DNA of 64,000 nt from the NCBI GenBank assembly GCA_027475525.1, contig JAMWFC010000126.1, positions 124,001 through 188,000 of the forward strand. Reading direction: 5' to 3'. Source of the stretch: Macrolepiota albuminosa (lineage: Eukaryota; Basidiomycota; Agaricomycetes; Agaricales; Agaricaceae). Positions 11,131 to 22,041 of the stretch are shown in pieces. The notes under the pieces were generated by a model. That model made no database searches. It saw nothing but the letters and a program-made list of their open reading frames with translations, and was not told the origin of the DNA. The stretch's first letter is position 1, and the number at the start of each line of letters is the position of its first letter. A program made the translations under genes and the position numbers.

Positions 11131-11431
11131 AAAAGTGTAAGAGAGTGTGACTCTTCTTCACAACAGGGAGAACGAGGATGATGACAGAGTGGTACAAGAT
11201 ATGTATTTTCTGAGTCAAAAGCCGATTGTCCTAAAAGTACAGCTACTTGTCTTTAAGTAATTTTCAAATTAAAGTTTGTCTCATCCCTCTGATTGAGGCC
11301 CCTAATTGTCCTTCTACTCCACAACTGTCGATTGTGTTCCAAATAGCACACCGTTCTGTCAGTGTGTTCCAAATAGCGCACTGTTCCATCAGTCAAAAGC
11401 CATTGTAAGTGATTAGCTTACATTCACCCAT

Positions 11432-11949
11432 TGTCAGGGGACTCCTCATTCCTTTCTTCTTTCACTCTTTATTTCTTCACTCTCCTTTCATTCACTTCCT
11501 TATTTCTTCTATCATTCTCTCATTTTGCTGTTACTACTTTTTCAACACTATCTGTTAGTACTATTCTCAACCTTTGAGGTGCTCTGGTTCTTTAGCTATC
11601 ACTCAGACAAGTGTGGGCCCTTCAGCACTGCTCCAGGCTGCTTAGATAAGCCGGAGTTTGCCTTTCTGACTTCTAAAGTCCGGAGTTTTCCTCCCTTGTT
11701 TGCACACTTGTTTGGTTAGTCAATTTTTGAGTTTTTAAGGTTTTGTTGTACTGTACAGTTGTTTCCCATGCTTCAGAGGCCCCAGAAGCATCCAACCTGG
11801 CATAGGGAATCCCCAGACTTGTTCTCTTTGGATCTCCCTCTGCCAGGTGAGTAGCTACCTTGATATTGTCAGTATATATTCTAATACACTTTGGATCTCC
11901 CTCTGCCAGCTGTGTGACTGAGCCACAGCCTCTAGAGATCGCCCTTACA
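11432..11949 (+). mobile_element. Solo LTR, family A, copy 2
   Basis: A 518-bp block, TGTCAGGG...CCCTTACA, flanked by a perfect 5-bp target-site duplication CCCAT (11427-11431 and 11950-11954). It is the longest of the three family-A copies in the window and carries segments missing from the 49945 copy. It lies just past the chromodomain end of the minus-strand Gypsy remnant, but its own target duplication shows that it inserted independently. Confidence 0.88.
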
Positions 11950-12009
11950 CCCATGCCTTCAAAATCGTCATTCTCTCCTGAGGTCATGCTTCTTCCTTTC
12001 TCAATTGTC

Positions 12010-12348
12010 TAAGGCAACAGTATCCTCCATCTCTTTCCCACTTTTCCATTCATCATTGTCAGGTCCGTAGCCTTTTCAACAAACCAGATACTGTACACTG
12101 TGACCATGACAATGTTCATCAAGAATACAATCAATGAAATGCTCCTCTTGGCCATCTTCTGTGACCACGGGACCTGGCATTTCAAGCCATTGTGACAGGA
12201 ACAAAATATCATCATTTTGGACATGAGGAGTAAGGAGACTAGCATGAAATTTATTGAGAATGTTCATCAATTTTGGTAGATCCAAAACATATTCAGAGGA
12301 TTTCAGATAAGCCTCAAGAATTGCAAATGGTCCATCCTGCCTAGGCAT
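12010..12348 (-). pseudogene. Chromodomain-like C-terminus of Gypsy integrase
   Basis: DGPFAILEAYLKSSEYVLDL is the usual GPF/Y module. EEHFIDCILDEHCHGHSVQY followed by LVC, then a frame shift to a KATDLTMMNGKVGK-like string, corresponds to a chromodomain (family pattern YLVRWKGYxxxxxEW). In chromoviruses this module guides insertion to marked chromatin. Degraded. Confidence 0.68.
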
Positions 12349-12450
12349 AAATTTTGCTACTCATCTGTCTCTTTTTTGCATGTATTCCCACCTGTGATTT
12401 GCTGTAGATAACATAACCATGTCTCCCACTTTATACGGTATTTCTGGTGC

Positions 12451-13366
12451 TCAACGTGTATTCGCGTAATGGGCCTGATTGATCTTTGCTGTGACTAAAT
12501 TGTCTATTGCCTCCATGAAATTGCTTTTGATTTCCATCAAAACCCGTAATGCAAGGTCCTTGGTAGGCAAGTCTACAGGTGGGGGAGGGTACAATGGAGG
12601 CAAAACCTGGGGTGAAAACCCTGATTTTAATTGGAATGGGGAGAACCCTGTAGAAGCATTTATGGTGTTCATCATACCAAAGCAAATGCATGGGAGTGCT
12701 TTAACCCATCCATTGTAGTTGATCAACATGAAAATGTATACATTGTACAATTGTCTTGTTGGAGTGTTCCAATGCTCTGTCTGTTTGAGGGTGAAAAGAT
12801 GAGGACATTTTGTGTTTAACGCATTTGAGCTTCATGAGAGCTCTCCAAAATCCTGATGTGAATAAGGTGTCATGATCAGTAATGATTTCATATGGTAACC
12901 CATTTTTGCAATACCAATATTGGAAAAATATCGCCACAAATTCTTTCCTGGTCTGAGTAGTTTTACAAGGTGCAACTTAAATATCTGTGCCTGCACAACA
13001 TGTCATCGAACAAAAGGCATCAAAACCCTCCTTCAACGGCAAGGGCCCTATGAAATCTAAGGTGACAGAACCAAAACGGCTTTCCAGGATCAGTAAGGAA
13101 TGTAACAGTCCTACAGGTTTGGAGGTGCTCAATTTGTTACGTTGACACTCCTGACATAAAGGTATATACCCTCTTATCAAGTCCCAATGCATGTTCGGCC
13201 AATAATATGAATGATGCAAGATTGCATATGTCTTGTCCATGCCAAAATGGCCTAGCTTGTCATGTGCTATTTGGAATAAGTCTTCATGCAGCCCCAAGTA
13301 ATTTGGCATAATAAGTCGATCTCCCACATATAAAAGCCCATTTCTCGACTCCACTCCAGGTGGCAT
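12451..13366 (-). pseudogene. Gypsy integrase (zinc finger and core)
   Basis: HDKLGHFGMDKTYAIL and CQECQRNK give the H-H-C-C zinc-binding arrangement. VTLDFIGPLP holds the first core Asp, and ITDHDTLFTSGFW the second. FHPQTDRALEHSNKTIVQ is the third motif, with the catalytic Glu retained in ALEHSN. Frames change twice between 12980 and 12700, so the copy is broken. The C-terminal region down to about 12451 (STGFSPFQLKSGFSP and following) matches the post-core part of Gypsy integrases. Confidence 0.8.
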
Positions 13367-13464
13367 TATCCCTCACTTTTGATCTTCTAAAATCCTTTTT
13401 GTGTACTTATCAACCCAGTAACCCCGTTTGATATTTTCCACAAACTCATTGTCATTTTCCATGC

Positions 13465-13830
13465 TTACAACCAGGGCAACCATAACTTGATCTGCTGAAT
13501 TAGGGAATCGTGACAGGGTGTCCACAACAGTGTTGTCTTACTCTTTGATGTAGTGGATTGTATAATTAAATTGAGCAAGGTACTCCATCCATCTGGCTTG
13601 ACATCTTGAGAGGTCCCATTGAGTGTCGAAATTTTTAAGTGTCTTATAGTCAGTGTAGACTTCAAAATGTGACCCTAGTAAATCTGTTCTCCATTTATGA
13701 AGCGCATGGACGATCATTAGCATTTTGTGCTCATAAGTGGGATAATTTTTCTCTGCTGGTGTGAGTTGTCTAGACTCAAAGGCTATAGGATTTGCTGAGG
13801 CCCAACTGTCTCCAAAAGACAAAACTGCTC
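13465..13830 (-). pseudogene. Gypsy RNase H domain
   Basis: NPIAFESRQLTPAEKNYPTY followed by YEHKMLMIVHALHKWRTDLL and FEVYTDYKTLKNF is a typical Gypsy RNase H, with Glu and Asp in the expected places. It continues into QWDLSRCQARWMEYLAQFN. It lies downstream of the RT in the same remnant. Confidence 0.8.
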
Positions 13831-13932
13831 CTGTTCACCTTTTACTCACGTTGCAAGTTACAAAAATCTTATTTTTCCCAGAATTTTCATGTATGATAGT
13901 GGTCAGACAGTCTCGTCCCACCACCAACTCCT

Positions 13933-14900
13933 TTATTCCTTCAAAAGCCTTCTGATGATTGTTTGTCCAAGGAGGAAAGGCAGCATTGAATTTTTTTTTG
14001 TTAAGGGAGTAAGTACTGCTGTATGCTCTGCAAGTGCTGGGAGGAAAACCACAATGTACCTAATAAGTCCCAGGAATTGTTGCACATGTTTAGCTTTTGT
14101 TGGGCATGGCCAGTTGATGATCTTCTCAACTTTGGAGACATCAGCTTTGATCACCCTTTCTGATATGTGGTGCTCTAAGAAATCGATTTCCATACAAAAA
14201 AGGTTGCTCTTCTTCAGAGAATCAAACAACTGTGCTTCCTTTAAGGCCTCCAAGATTTTCCTTACATTTTCCTCATGCTCCTCCATTGTTTTTGACCAGA
14301 TGATAATATCATCAAGGTAAACATGGCAAATCTTTCCTATGTATTTGTGTAGTGCAAGTGTAACTCGCCACTGTTGAGTAGCATGGGCATTCCTTAACCC
14401 CATGGGCATCACCACCCACTCCCACAACCCAAATAGTGTTAGTGTAGCAGTGTACTTTATGCCCTTGGAGTGAACCAATGTCTGAAAAAATGCATTTGTG
14501 AGATCAATTTTTCCCCAAAATTGTGTTCCTGGCTGTGTGCAATCTGCCAAGATATCATTGATCTGAGGCAAAGGGAAGTTATCAGGCACAGTGCATGCCT
14601 TGAGGCATTGATAGTCATTTACCCATCAAGGCAAAACTGAAGGGTCAGCCTTTGGAATAATAAAAGATGGGCTTGCATATGGAGATGACGATGGTCAGAT
14701 TCTACCTGCTTTTACATGTTGGTCAATTAATGTTTGCCATCCATCTCAATATTTCCATGGACAGGAATATGATCTGGCAACTGTGATTTTAGCAAGCAGT
14801 TTAACTTGGATGCTATGATAGACATCTGTTGGTAAGTCCTTGGCATGTGGGATATTAGGAGGAAATTGCACCTGGTAACGTCATTTCATCTTCATATCTT
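13933..14900 (-). pseudogene. Gypsy reverse transcriptase domain
   Basis: The 218-residue frame (14589-13933) contains WGKIDLTNAFFQ, where the D is the first catalytic Asp, then WVVMPMGLRNA and HVYLDDIIIWS with the YLDD active site intact. FLEHHISERVIKADVSKV and FLGLIRYIVVFLP are thumb and connection motifs. Upstream, to about 14900, SSSPYASPSFIIPKADPS and VNDYQCLKACT complete the N-terminal part across two stops. It is an ordinary basidiomycete Gypsy RT, inactive because of the stops. Confidence 0.82.
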
Positions 14901-15188
14901 TTTGCTTCAATCTTTTTCAGAAAGCCAGTTCTTCAATCCTTGTCCTAATCAGAGCGAGGCAACTGGCTATTACAGGAATGGGCTATGAGCAACACGTCAA
15001 TCCAGGAATCCCAAGGAAACAGCAATCATACTTACATTAAGGGATCAATAAGAAAAAGTAGGAAAGAAATGCATGATGACAATTGCTAAGCACAAGATTA
15101 AGAGAGCGCCCTGCTCCACAGTTCACAGCCACTTATCCATCAGTGGCGCTGAATGTACAACAACAGGTTCGTTCACTGGATTGACGGG

Positions 15189-16545
15189 CTATTTAAACAG
15201 TGAATAGAAAGCACAGTGATAGTATAGCTTCTTGCTCACTTGCTTTACCCACACTGAGGCAGTAAAACTTCCAGAGCTTGATCCACCAACAATGACATGC
15301 TTGCCATTTGAAAGCTCAGCAGTGACAACTGCTTGTATTTGTCCTGAAACTTTGAACAATTTGTTGAAATTTCTCAAATGTTCAAACTTACCGCTCATAG
15401 GCAGCTTTTGTATGATTTCATGCATTGCCATATCAAATACATAGATAGTATCGTGGTCACTACCACAGACAGCAATCTTACCATCTTCAGCCCAGGCAGC
15501 TTGAATGGTGATCTGTCTTCAAAAACTGGCAGGAAGGATTGCTTCAGGTAGAGACCCCAGAAACCAATGGACCTGCATGTAACGCTCTGTCAAATTATGC
15601 ACCAGAAGAGAGTCCTCGTGAGGAGAAAGGCCTGCATTTCCACTGCAAGAAGTAAGCAAATAAAACACAGGTATAGATAGAAAGGACATGCATAGCACAT
15701 GTCAAGTATTTTTGCCAGATTATTTCTGAGGTCTGTGCATCATGACAAAGCCTGACATGAAAGTCAATAATGTCAATTGGATCTCCATGTTTCGAGAAAC
15801 TTAACAAACATTTCACCATTTTCGATATTGTGAACCAGAAGACTTTGATTGCCGCCATCAAAGAATGCAAGGCCGATTGGTATAGCGTGAGATTGACTTG
15901 CAATGGACCATAGCTCGATTAAATCAACTGTTTACAGTCCAGTCCAAAGATTAAACAATACATCAAGCTTGACTCACCACCTGCATCAATGCTAAACAGT
16001 TTCAGAGTCCCACTATGGCTAGCAATAGCAAGTTGCTGATTTGTGGCATTAAATGATTGAACAGCAACACTGTCATTGAACTCGTAAGCTTGAAGAGATA
16101 TAGAAGATCTTTGAGCGAACCACTTAATGCCAGTTAGCAAGAAATCCAGGTCTGAGTGGCACCATTCACGGAATTTTGTTTAGACTTAGGAATTAGAGAA
16201 ATGGACCCTCGTATACTTTCCACACAAATTATCTCAGCTTTATCACCAGCGTCAGGTTTGTATATGTAAGACAAAGCGGTGACCTTGCTCCAGGCCGAAT
16301 TGTGGAGAGTTTGGATATGGACAAAGTCTTTTGTTGAATAGACGTGAACGTGGCCATCATCATCTGTGATAAAGACTGTAATGGTGGAAAAATTGGGGTG
16401 CGGTAATGACTCACTGCCAATGAACATTATAGTAGCATCCAAACCGAAAACCACAGAACTAATCAGGCCTTTGTTGCCTTTGATGTTGAGAGAGAATTCG
16501 TATTGATTGTTCTTAGGAGATGTGAGTCCAAGATACAACTAGCAT
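15189..16545 (-). pseudogene. WD40-repeat protein gene with one stop, 5' end missing
   Basis: On the minus strand, exons read LYLGLTSPKNNQYEFSLNI, then HVHVYSTKDFVHIQTLHNS, a segment with AIASHSGTLKLFSIDAG, DGGNQSLLVHNIENGEM, SLLVHNLTERYMQVHWFLG, EDGKIAVCGSDHDTIYVF and VIVGGSSSGSFTASVWVK. These are beta-propeller blades of a WD40-type protein common in mushrooms, function unknown. Intron junctions are recognisable, e.g. an acceptor at 15643-15644 preceded by cttcttgc. Within the exon covering 15400-15640 an in-frame TGA (15519-15521) interrupts PASF|RQITIQAAW; a CGA-to-TGA change explains it. No start codon fits the 5' exon, which begins after an acceptor at about 16542, so the first exon is lost or farther away. 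Confidence 0.6.
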
Positions 16546-16778
16546 GGAGAAGTGTGATACCTGCATAATGTGCATAGATGGGTGAATTGGAAAAGGGCGA
16601 TTGTTGAGTAAAAAGGCGATTGTCAAGTAAAGATTATGTAATATAGGACAAAGACACTACTTTTTTTGTTTTCAAAAGCCAGATGGGGATGCTCGCACAA
16701 TGTCGTCAAAGCGCCTTAGTGTGGAGAAAATATATATAATCACTGTGAGGGAAGCATAGTCTTATACAACAAGCAGCA

Positions 16779-17640
16779 ATGAGACTGCACATTTTGAGAC
16801 CATATGCTCTGCCCTCATCCCGCATTGAGTTCATAGCACTTCCACCTCCACCATTTCCACCCACCGCAGTGTGCATGGTGTTTGGGCCAGACAATTTGTA
16901 TGCAGCAGACACAGGAGGGACAGAGATTCATGACAACAAAAGTGACCTAGAAAATAAGCCTCCCCAAGATTCTGAGACTCCTTGCACTCAAAGAGGGACC
17001 AATAAGAAGATTCTCCGGCCTCATGGCAAACCAGGTAGGCCTAACAGTGGTGGATTCAATCTTGTAACCGAGCTCACCAAGACTGGCTGGTCCAAAAGGT
17101 CCGCCGAGCAGCTGACAGTGGGTCGTCACTTCTGAGACGAGTTCACTAATTTGGATAACGATCCTTAACAGACAGCTGTCCATGTCCTAGCTCAAGAAAG
17201 GCTGGACGTGACGAAATGCTATAGGAAACAGGACAAGAAGGAGGTGAAAAAGATATGTGATGAGGTATGTGGATGTCACTCGCCAGCAGAGGGAACCTCA
17301 TTTGTTGCAACAGATGGTGAAGGATAAGAACTGGCCGAAATTGAAGGAATACAACGACTGCTAGCCAGTTATTTGTATTCTGAAGTCAAAGTTGAAGAAC
17401 GGCGCTGCAGCTGCCAGGCGTAGTGAATTGAAGGATATGCAGGCGTGTCTGCAAGCAATTATGAGTAGGAGGGGAGTAAGCCCAGAGTTGTAGCAAGATA
17501 TGATAACAGTTTGAACATGAGCAAATCTATTGCGCATGAGTAAGAATTTGCAGACTCACTACATGAAATCCCTGGATAATACCTGGAGGCAAAGGCTTTG
17601 GACAAGCTCAGAGGACCTGTGGAGAGCTGGAGTAACTCCA
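16779..17640 (+). pseudogene. Degraded conserved hypothetical (mushroom repeat-associated type)
   Basis: The first frame (16779-17135) starts MRLHILRPYALPSSRIEF and contains KPGRPNSGGFNLVTELTKTG. After a stop, joined frames read AQERLDVTKCYRKQDKKEV, WPKLKEYNDC, ILKSKLKNGAAAARRSELKD and MQACLQAIMSRRGVSPEL. I recall this pattern (a GWSK... module, then CYRxQDK..., then RRSELKD...RGVSPE) from uncharacterised multi-copy proteins of agaricomycetes. No catalytic motif is visible. Stops at about 17132 and 17360 make it a pseudogene. Confidence 0.45.
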
Positions 17641-17885
17641 GGGAAAGGGAAGAACTTGGGTGAACCCAGAGCTCAGGGGGAGAGAGGAAGAACTAAGCTT
17701 GTGGCAGGCCGGGGTGAGAGATGCGCACATCTTTGTGTCTCAGTTATACTACCGTCAACCTACCACGGAGACAATTGCAACACAGCACAAAGTTTAATGA
17801 AACAAGCTCAAATTTAACGATGAGCACGATGGAGAAGAACAAATTTGACAACATTTCAGATGGCAGCCCCACTTTGTTTGGCTCT

Positions 17886-18095
17886 ACTTTGCTTTGTGTG
17901 GTTGGTTGTTTATGATAAAGACACTTATCAATGGGCATGGTGGCTGTGCCCAAGCCAACTTGTTGAGGGTCTGCACAGCCACCATGCCCATTGATCCGAC
18001 CACACACAAAGCAAAATAAAGACACTTATCAATGGACATGGTGGCTGTGCCCAAGTCGACTTGTCAAGGATTTGCACAGCCACCATGAGCCATGA
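17886..18095. repeat. Two tandem hairpin (fold-back) units, family H
   Basis: Arms 17927-17949 and 17973-17995 are a perfect 23-bp inverted repeat (core GGGCATGGTGGCTGTGC) around a 23-nt loop. Outside it lies a second imperfect inverted pair, TTTGCTTTGTGTG at about 17888 and CACACACAAAGCAAA at about 18001. A diverged second unit follows about 100 bp on (18026-18090). The same unit occurs at 21645-21765. It looks like a small non-coding fold-back element. Confidence 0.8.
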
Positions 18096-18485
18096 AGATG
18101 GAGAGTGCACGTTGATAGGCTTCTACTCGGACTGAGCGCATCAAGGAACATTATAGGCCAACCAACACTTGACGTACTGAGGACTCTAGCGACCAGTTGG
18201 GAATATAGAGCAGCCCTAGCTCTGGCAACCTACTACAGGATTTAGACATTTATCCTAACCACTAGCTACCAAGCCTTCAGCACACTCTATTCACTTATCC
18301 CAAGGACGAAGGAGGCTCATAACGTATAGCGCTAACATGACGGCGGGAGAGGACTCTAACTAAACCCTGATCATTTCCAGAAGGAGCCAGCAGCAGGCGC
18401 TGCCATTTGACGAGGCACTTCAATCAAAAGTCTAAAAGGATCAATGACGGCGGCACTGGATATACTTAAATCCAACATCTGGACC

Positions 18486-19110
18486 TGTCAGGGACTAATA
18501 CAATGTGGAGCGCTGACATTAGCGCTTATGGCGTCTGTCAAGGATTTTCTGACCATACCCAAAACAGCCTGGCCAATTGGAGTTATAATAAAAGTGAGCA
18601 GACTCATGCAATTCTAAGCCAATATAGAGTCACTGCTGGTTGCCGTGGGTCAGAACGCCGTTGGTCGCCGTCATCCATGTGCAAAAGGTCGCCATTGACA
18701 GGTTGCCGTTGACAGGTCACCATTAGAGGAAACCATGAGGTGAGGCGCTAGGAGGTAGCGCCGCAGATGGACTTGTATCTTGGCAAACATGGTAGTGCAT
18801 AGTATATAACATAGCTACTTTACATGTATATAACAACGAATCGTAACTCCTTGCACACAGACAGTTACACTTAGCATTCCAATCACACTAGCTTCCTTTG
18901 ACTTTGTCACTAAGTCAGGTGTTAGCCTCGTCTATCTCGTCTTCATTGTTTACGGTGCCACCTACGGGCACAATACACGGCGCTACTCGTCTTTTCTTCA
19001 ATATCTCTGTCTAAACTACGACGCTTACTGTCTGCCAGGTAGCCCCCAAAGCGCTATAATCTAGCGCATCGTTTTACCACCTCCACTCGAGCATACTGGG
19101 ACCCTGTCAG
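18486..19110. other. Possible solo LTR, unconfirmed
   Basis: The block begins TGTCAGGGAC and ends ...CCCTGTCA, with a TATA-like TAGTATATAACATA at about 18800. Flanks GGACC and GGACT are similar but not identical. No internal retroelement sequence is attached and the terminal inverted repeat is weak. The regions on each side (18096-18485 and 19111-19803) hold no gene that I can support. Confidence 0.25.
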
Positions 19111-19803
19111 GACTCCTCACAACTACACACACCAAGTGCTGGAGACGGTGTTGTACTGCGTATACGTCCAGTGCACCCAACCACAGTTGGCATCATCAAT
19201 GTGTGCCAGGGATGGAAATCAAACACAAGTATAGCGTTTAGCAAATGCTAGACTAAAGAATAATAAAATACAAGAAGTGATGTGCGAGAACTGTATGTCG
19301 ACAGTACTCGCGGTGAGACAAGATCTGTAACGTGAGAGAGCGACTGTGCGCTCACCTGGGCAGCCAAAGGAGAAGGAGAAGGACGACTGAGAAGAAGGCT
19401 ACCCAGAATGTCTGAGACATGAGCCCTACTGTTTGCGACACGGAAACTGCCAGACCATGGCAACGTGCTGAGAATGGCATCTGGCCAAAGAAGGAGGAGA
19501 GGGGTGATGTGACGATTGGAGGACTTCTTGGCATGCAGAGGCCTCCAAAAACGCTTGGTAGGTTGCCTTTACACAGTCAGAACTGAAAGAGGATGGTTGT
19601 GTGACAATGTCACATACTAACAACACGACTCTCATGTGATCAACTTCTCTGAAAAGATAGTTATGACTAAAACTCCAGCACTTGTCCTGAAGAAGATAAA
19701 GTCAGCAGAAATGAAGGTTTGGTGATGACATAATTCTGAGCCACCTGAACCTCAGAAGAAAGATGGAACAAGAGCTCAACCATTCCCTTTAAGCCCCCAT
19801 GTA

Positions 19804-21273
19804 TTGAGTAGCATTGGATTGTCATCAGTAATGGCTGGACCATCCGATCTCAAACATTCCTCCTCAGGAACTTATGAAGAGTCAGTTTCAAAAAAATTGA
19901 AGAAGGATGACCCAGATGAGAAGAATGACCCAGATGAACAGGATGCAGATCAAGGTACATTGAACCTATCTATATACACCATCCTCTCTTCTGATTGTGA
20001 CACTAGAAATTGACCCCAAAACTGTTTGTCCTTATTGCAACACACCTCTCCCTTCTGAGCCTACTGCTTGGCTCAAGCATTTACTGGATACTGCAGCGAA
20101 AAAGTCGTGCCCTGAGCCCCAGCCAGGGAATCGCAGGGTGCGTTATGCGCTATTATTGAGGACAATGGTGGGGTAGATTCTGATATGTTGGATAGTGGAG
20201 ATAGCTGGCCCAGAGTGCGATGTGGTTCTTGGAAGGAAGCATTAGAAGAGGTGAAAGTGAAGGGGACGAGGGCCGTTGCAGGGGTTCGTGGACAATTTGC
20301 CAACTTTGAAAAGATGCAACCTGGATAGTGAGTGCTTTATTTCTTTTGTTGAATACATCCATGGTAAGCCTATCTGTAGCTATGGTGAAATGGGATTGGT
20401 CATCATCCACCAAATATTGTACGATTTGTTCCCACTTACTTCGATTGATCCTGACTTGGTATCTCCTCTGACGACAAGCGAGTTCCTACAATGTATCCTG
20501 GTTCCCGAAGTCAGTGTGCAATTGATTATGCAGAACATGGATCTAGACAAGAGTCAGATGAGAGATGCTGTTAAAATCTTGTGAGAGAATGCAAATTATG
20601 GCGTGTGTATGTTTCCTGTAGATGAAGGAGAAGAGGACGAAGGAGTCCAGGACAATTCTCAACTGGGTGCCACTGACATGATTATTATGAAGAGGGCAAT
20701 GAAGAGGCGGCAGCAGCTGGATGTGGATGAAAAAGCTAAGGACAAGTATCAAGAGCAGATGGAGAAGATAAGGGAAGTGGAAAGGCAAGAACCTGTAAAG
20801 ACTAGAGCACAGAAGAAGAAAGAAAAGAGATCGGATGCCAGAGTTGAGTCATCTCCACAAGCGTCAAAAGCTCGTCCCAAGCCAAGACCTCTTGGTAAAG
20901 GTACCAGCACCACCAGTGTTACTGATATCGAGATACTGATGATGTTCTAGGATCCGGTCAAGGCTGTCCAAAGTTTTATCACCTTACATCTCAAAGTGGT
21001 ACCCTCACACACCTTGCAAGTGACAGCAGCATTGAAGATACAACACAGCACCCTGAAGGTTCGCAGGGGAAGCCTCAACCATTGACGTTTGTGACTTCTT
21101 CTCGTGTCGCTAAAAGGAATGTCAATAAGACACCCATCCCTGGACCAAAGCTTCGGCCTCTGCCATCTCAAAAAGCAGTGGTCCTTGATATGATATGTAT
21201 TGTCTCTACCTCGTCTTCCTTGCAGAAGTGGTCAGAGCGCAAGAGCAGAACCAGAGGTCCGTGTGAGTGTTGA
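19804..21273 (+). pseudogene. RTC4-like domain protein, degraded
   Basis: MSSIGLSSVMAGPSDLKHSS opens a serine/lysine-rich N-terminus. After an intron, DPKTVCPYCNTPLPSEPTAW gives a CxxC zinc-type module. AVAGVRGQFANFEK, GEMGLVIIHQILYDLFPL and CILVPEVSVQLIMQNMDLD match the RTC4 C-terminal domain seen in many mushroom hypothetical proteins (yeast Rtc4 is linked to telomere capping). The segment between the zinc module and that domain is largely deleted. A stop follows DAVKIL at 20581, where CGA-to-TGA would explain it (next residues ENANYG), and another ends the acidic/basic tail near 20948. The C-terminus is lysine-rich. Clearly a pseudogene; family assignment from remembered motif patterns. 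Confidence 0.55.
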
Positions 21274-21644
21274 CCAAACTCACTATGAGCTTTTCCTGAT
21301 ATGATACCTTCTTGAAGGCCAGGCAGGCTTCAAGAAAAAAGAAGGAAAGTCATATGCGTGGTTGTTGAGCAATAACTCTCATTTGTCCTTTGAATCTATG
21401 GTTGCATATGGCCTCTCACTCACAAAAATTTTATCAGAATTTTATTCGTGTACTTTACTTTGTTTCGTCAACCCTCCATCCTCACCCTGTATATTACTTG
21501 TAGTAGCTAGCTGTCGCTTCTTGCCTCCAGTCGTCAATACACGTAGGTCATGCATTTGCATGACCGGTCTGGCGCTATCTATACGAACCTTAACTGCAGA
21601 GGATCATAGTTAAATCATAAGGTAAGAATTACAAATGAACTATG

Positions 21645-21765
21645 TATTCAATGGGCATGGTGGCTGTGCCCAAGTCAACTTGTCAAGGGTCTGCACAGCC
21701 ACCATGCCTATTGATCTGACCACACACAAGCAAAATAAAGTGCACAGCCACCATGAGCACGAAGA
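21645..21765. repeat. Hairpin repeat, family H, second locus
   Basis: The same inverted repeat as at 17927-17995 (CAATGGGCATGGTGGCTGTG, then its complement with one mismatch), in the same orientation, followed by the same CACACACAAGCAAAATAAAG tail. The following half unit (GTGCACAGCCACCATGAGCA) resembles the end of the second unit at 18 kb. The two loci bracket the RTC4-like pseudogene. Confidence 0.8.
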
Positions 21766-22041
21766 CAATTCACACAGTACTGCCAAAGAGGGATGTGTGT
21801 ATCACAAGAGCTCTCCTCTATCCGCTCTGGGCTCACCCAAGCTCTCCACAGGTCCTCTTATCTAAAGAAACATTGTTCCCTACACACACTCTCTTGAGAC
21901 ATCCTCTGGCATCACTCGCTCATAACATCGTTTTTCATTTCATATTATCATGTTCCATATGGAGTTATCAATTTGCCCTTTGTCTCTTTTGTTCTTTGTT
22001 CTAAGCTCAAAACTATTTTCAACACGCAACAGACACAAGAC

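Larger units (their letters stand above)
11990..15000 (-). mobile_element. Chromodomain Gypsy (chromovirus-type) pol remnant
   Basis: On the minus strand, from 15000 downwards, the order is reverse transcriptase, RNase H, integrase with an HHCC-like zinc finger, integrase core, then a chromodomain-like end. This is the pol order of chromodomain Gypsy elements (Metaviridae). Gag, protease and both flanking LTRs are absent. Frames are broken many times, mostly by stops and small shifts. The 5' limit near 15000 abuts the 3' side of the WD40 pseudogene. Confidence 0.8.

Noticed and set aside
11341..11395. GTGTTCCAAATAGC repeat
   Set aside because: Short (about 30-bp) imperfect repeat without wider structure; unremarkable.
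17886..18095. Hairpin tandem as a CRISPR-like array
   Set aside because: Only two units, a eukaryotic context, no spacers of uniform length, and the repeat is itself an inverted repeat.
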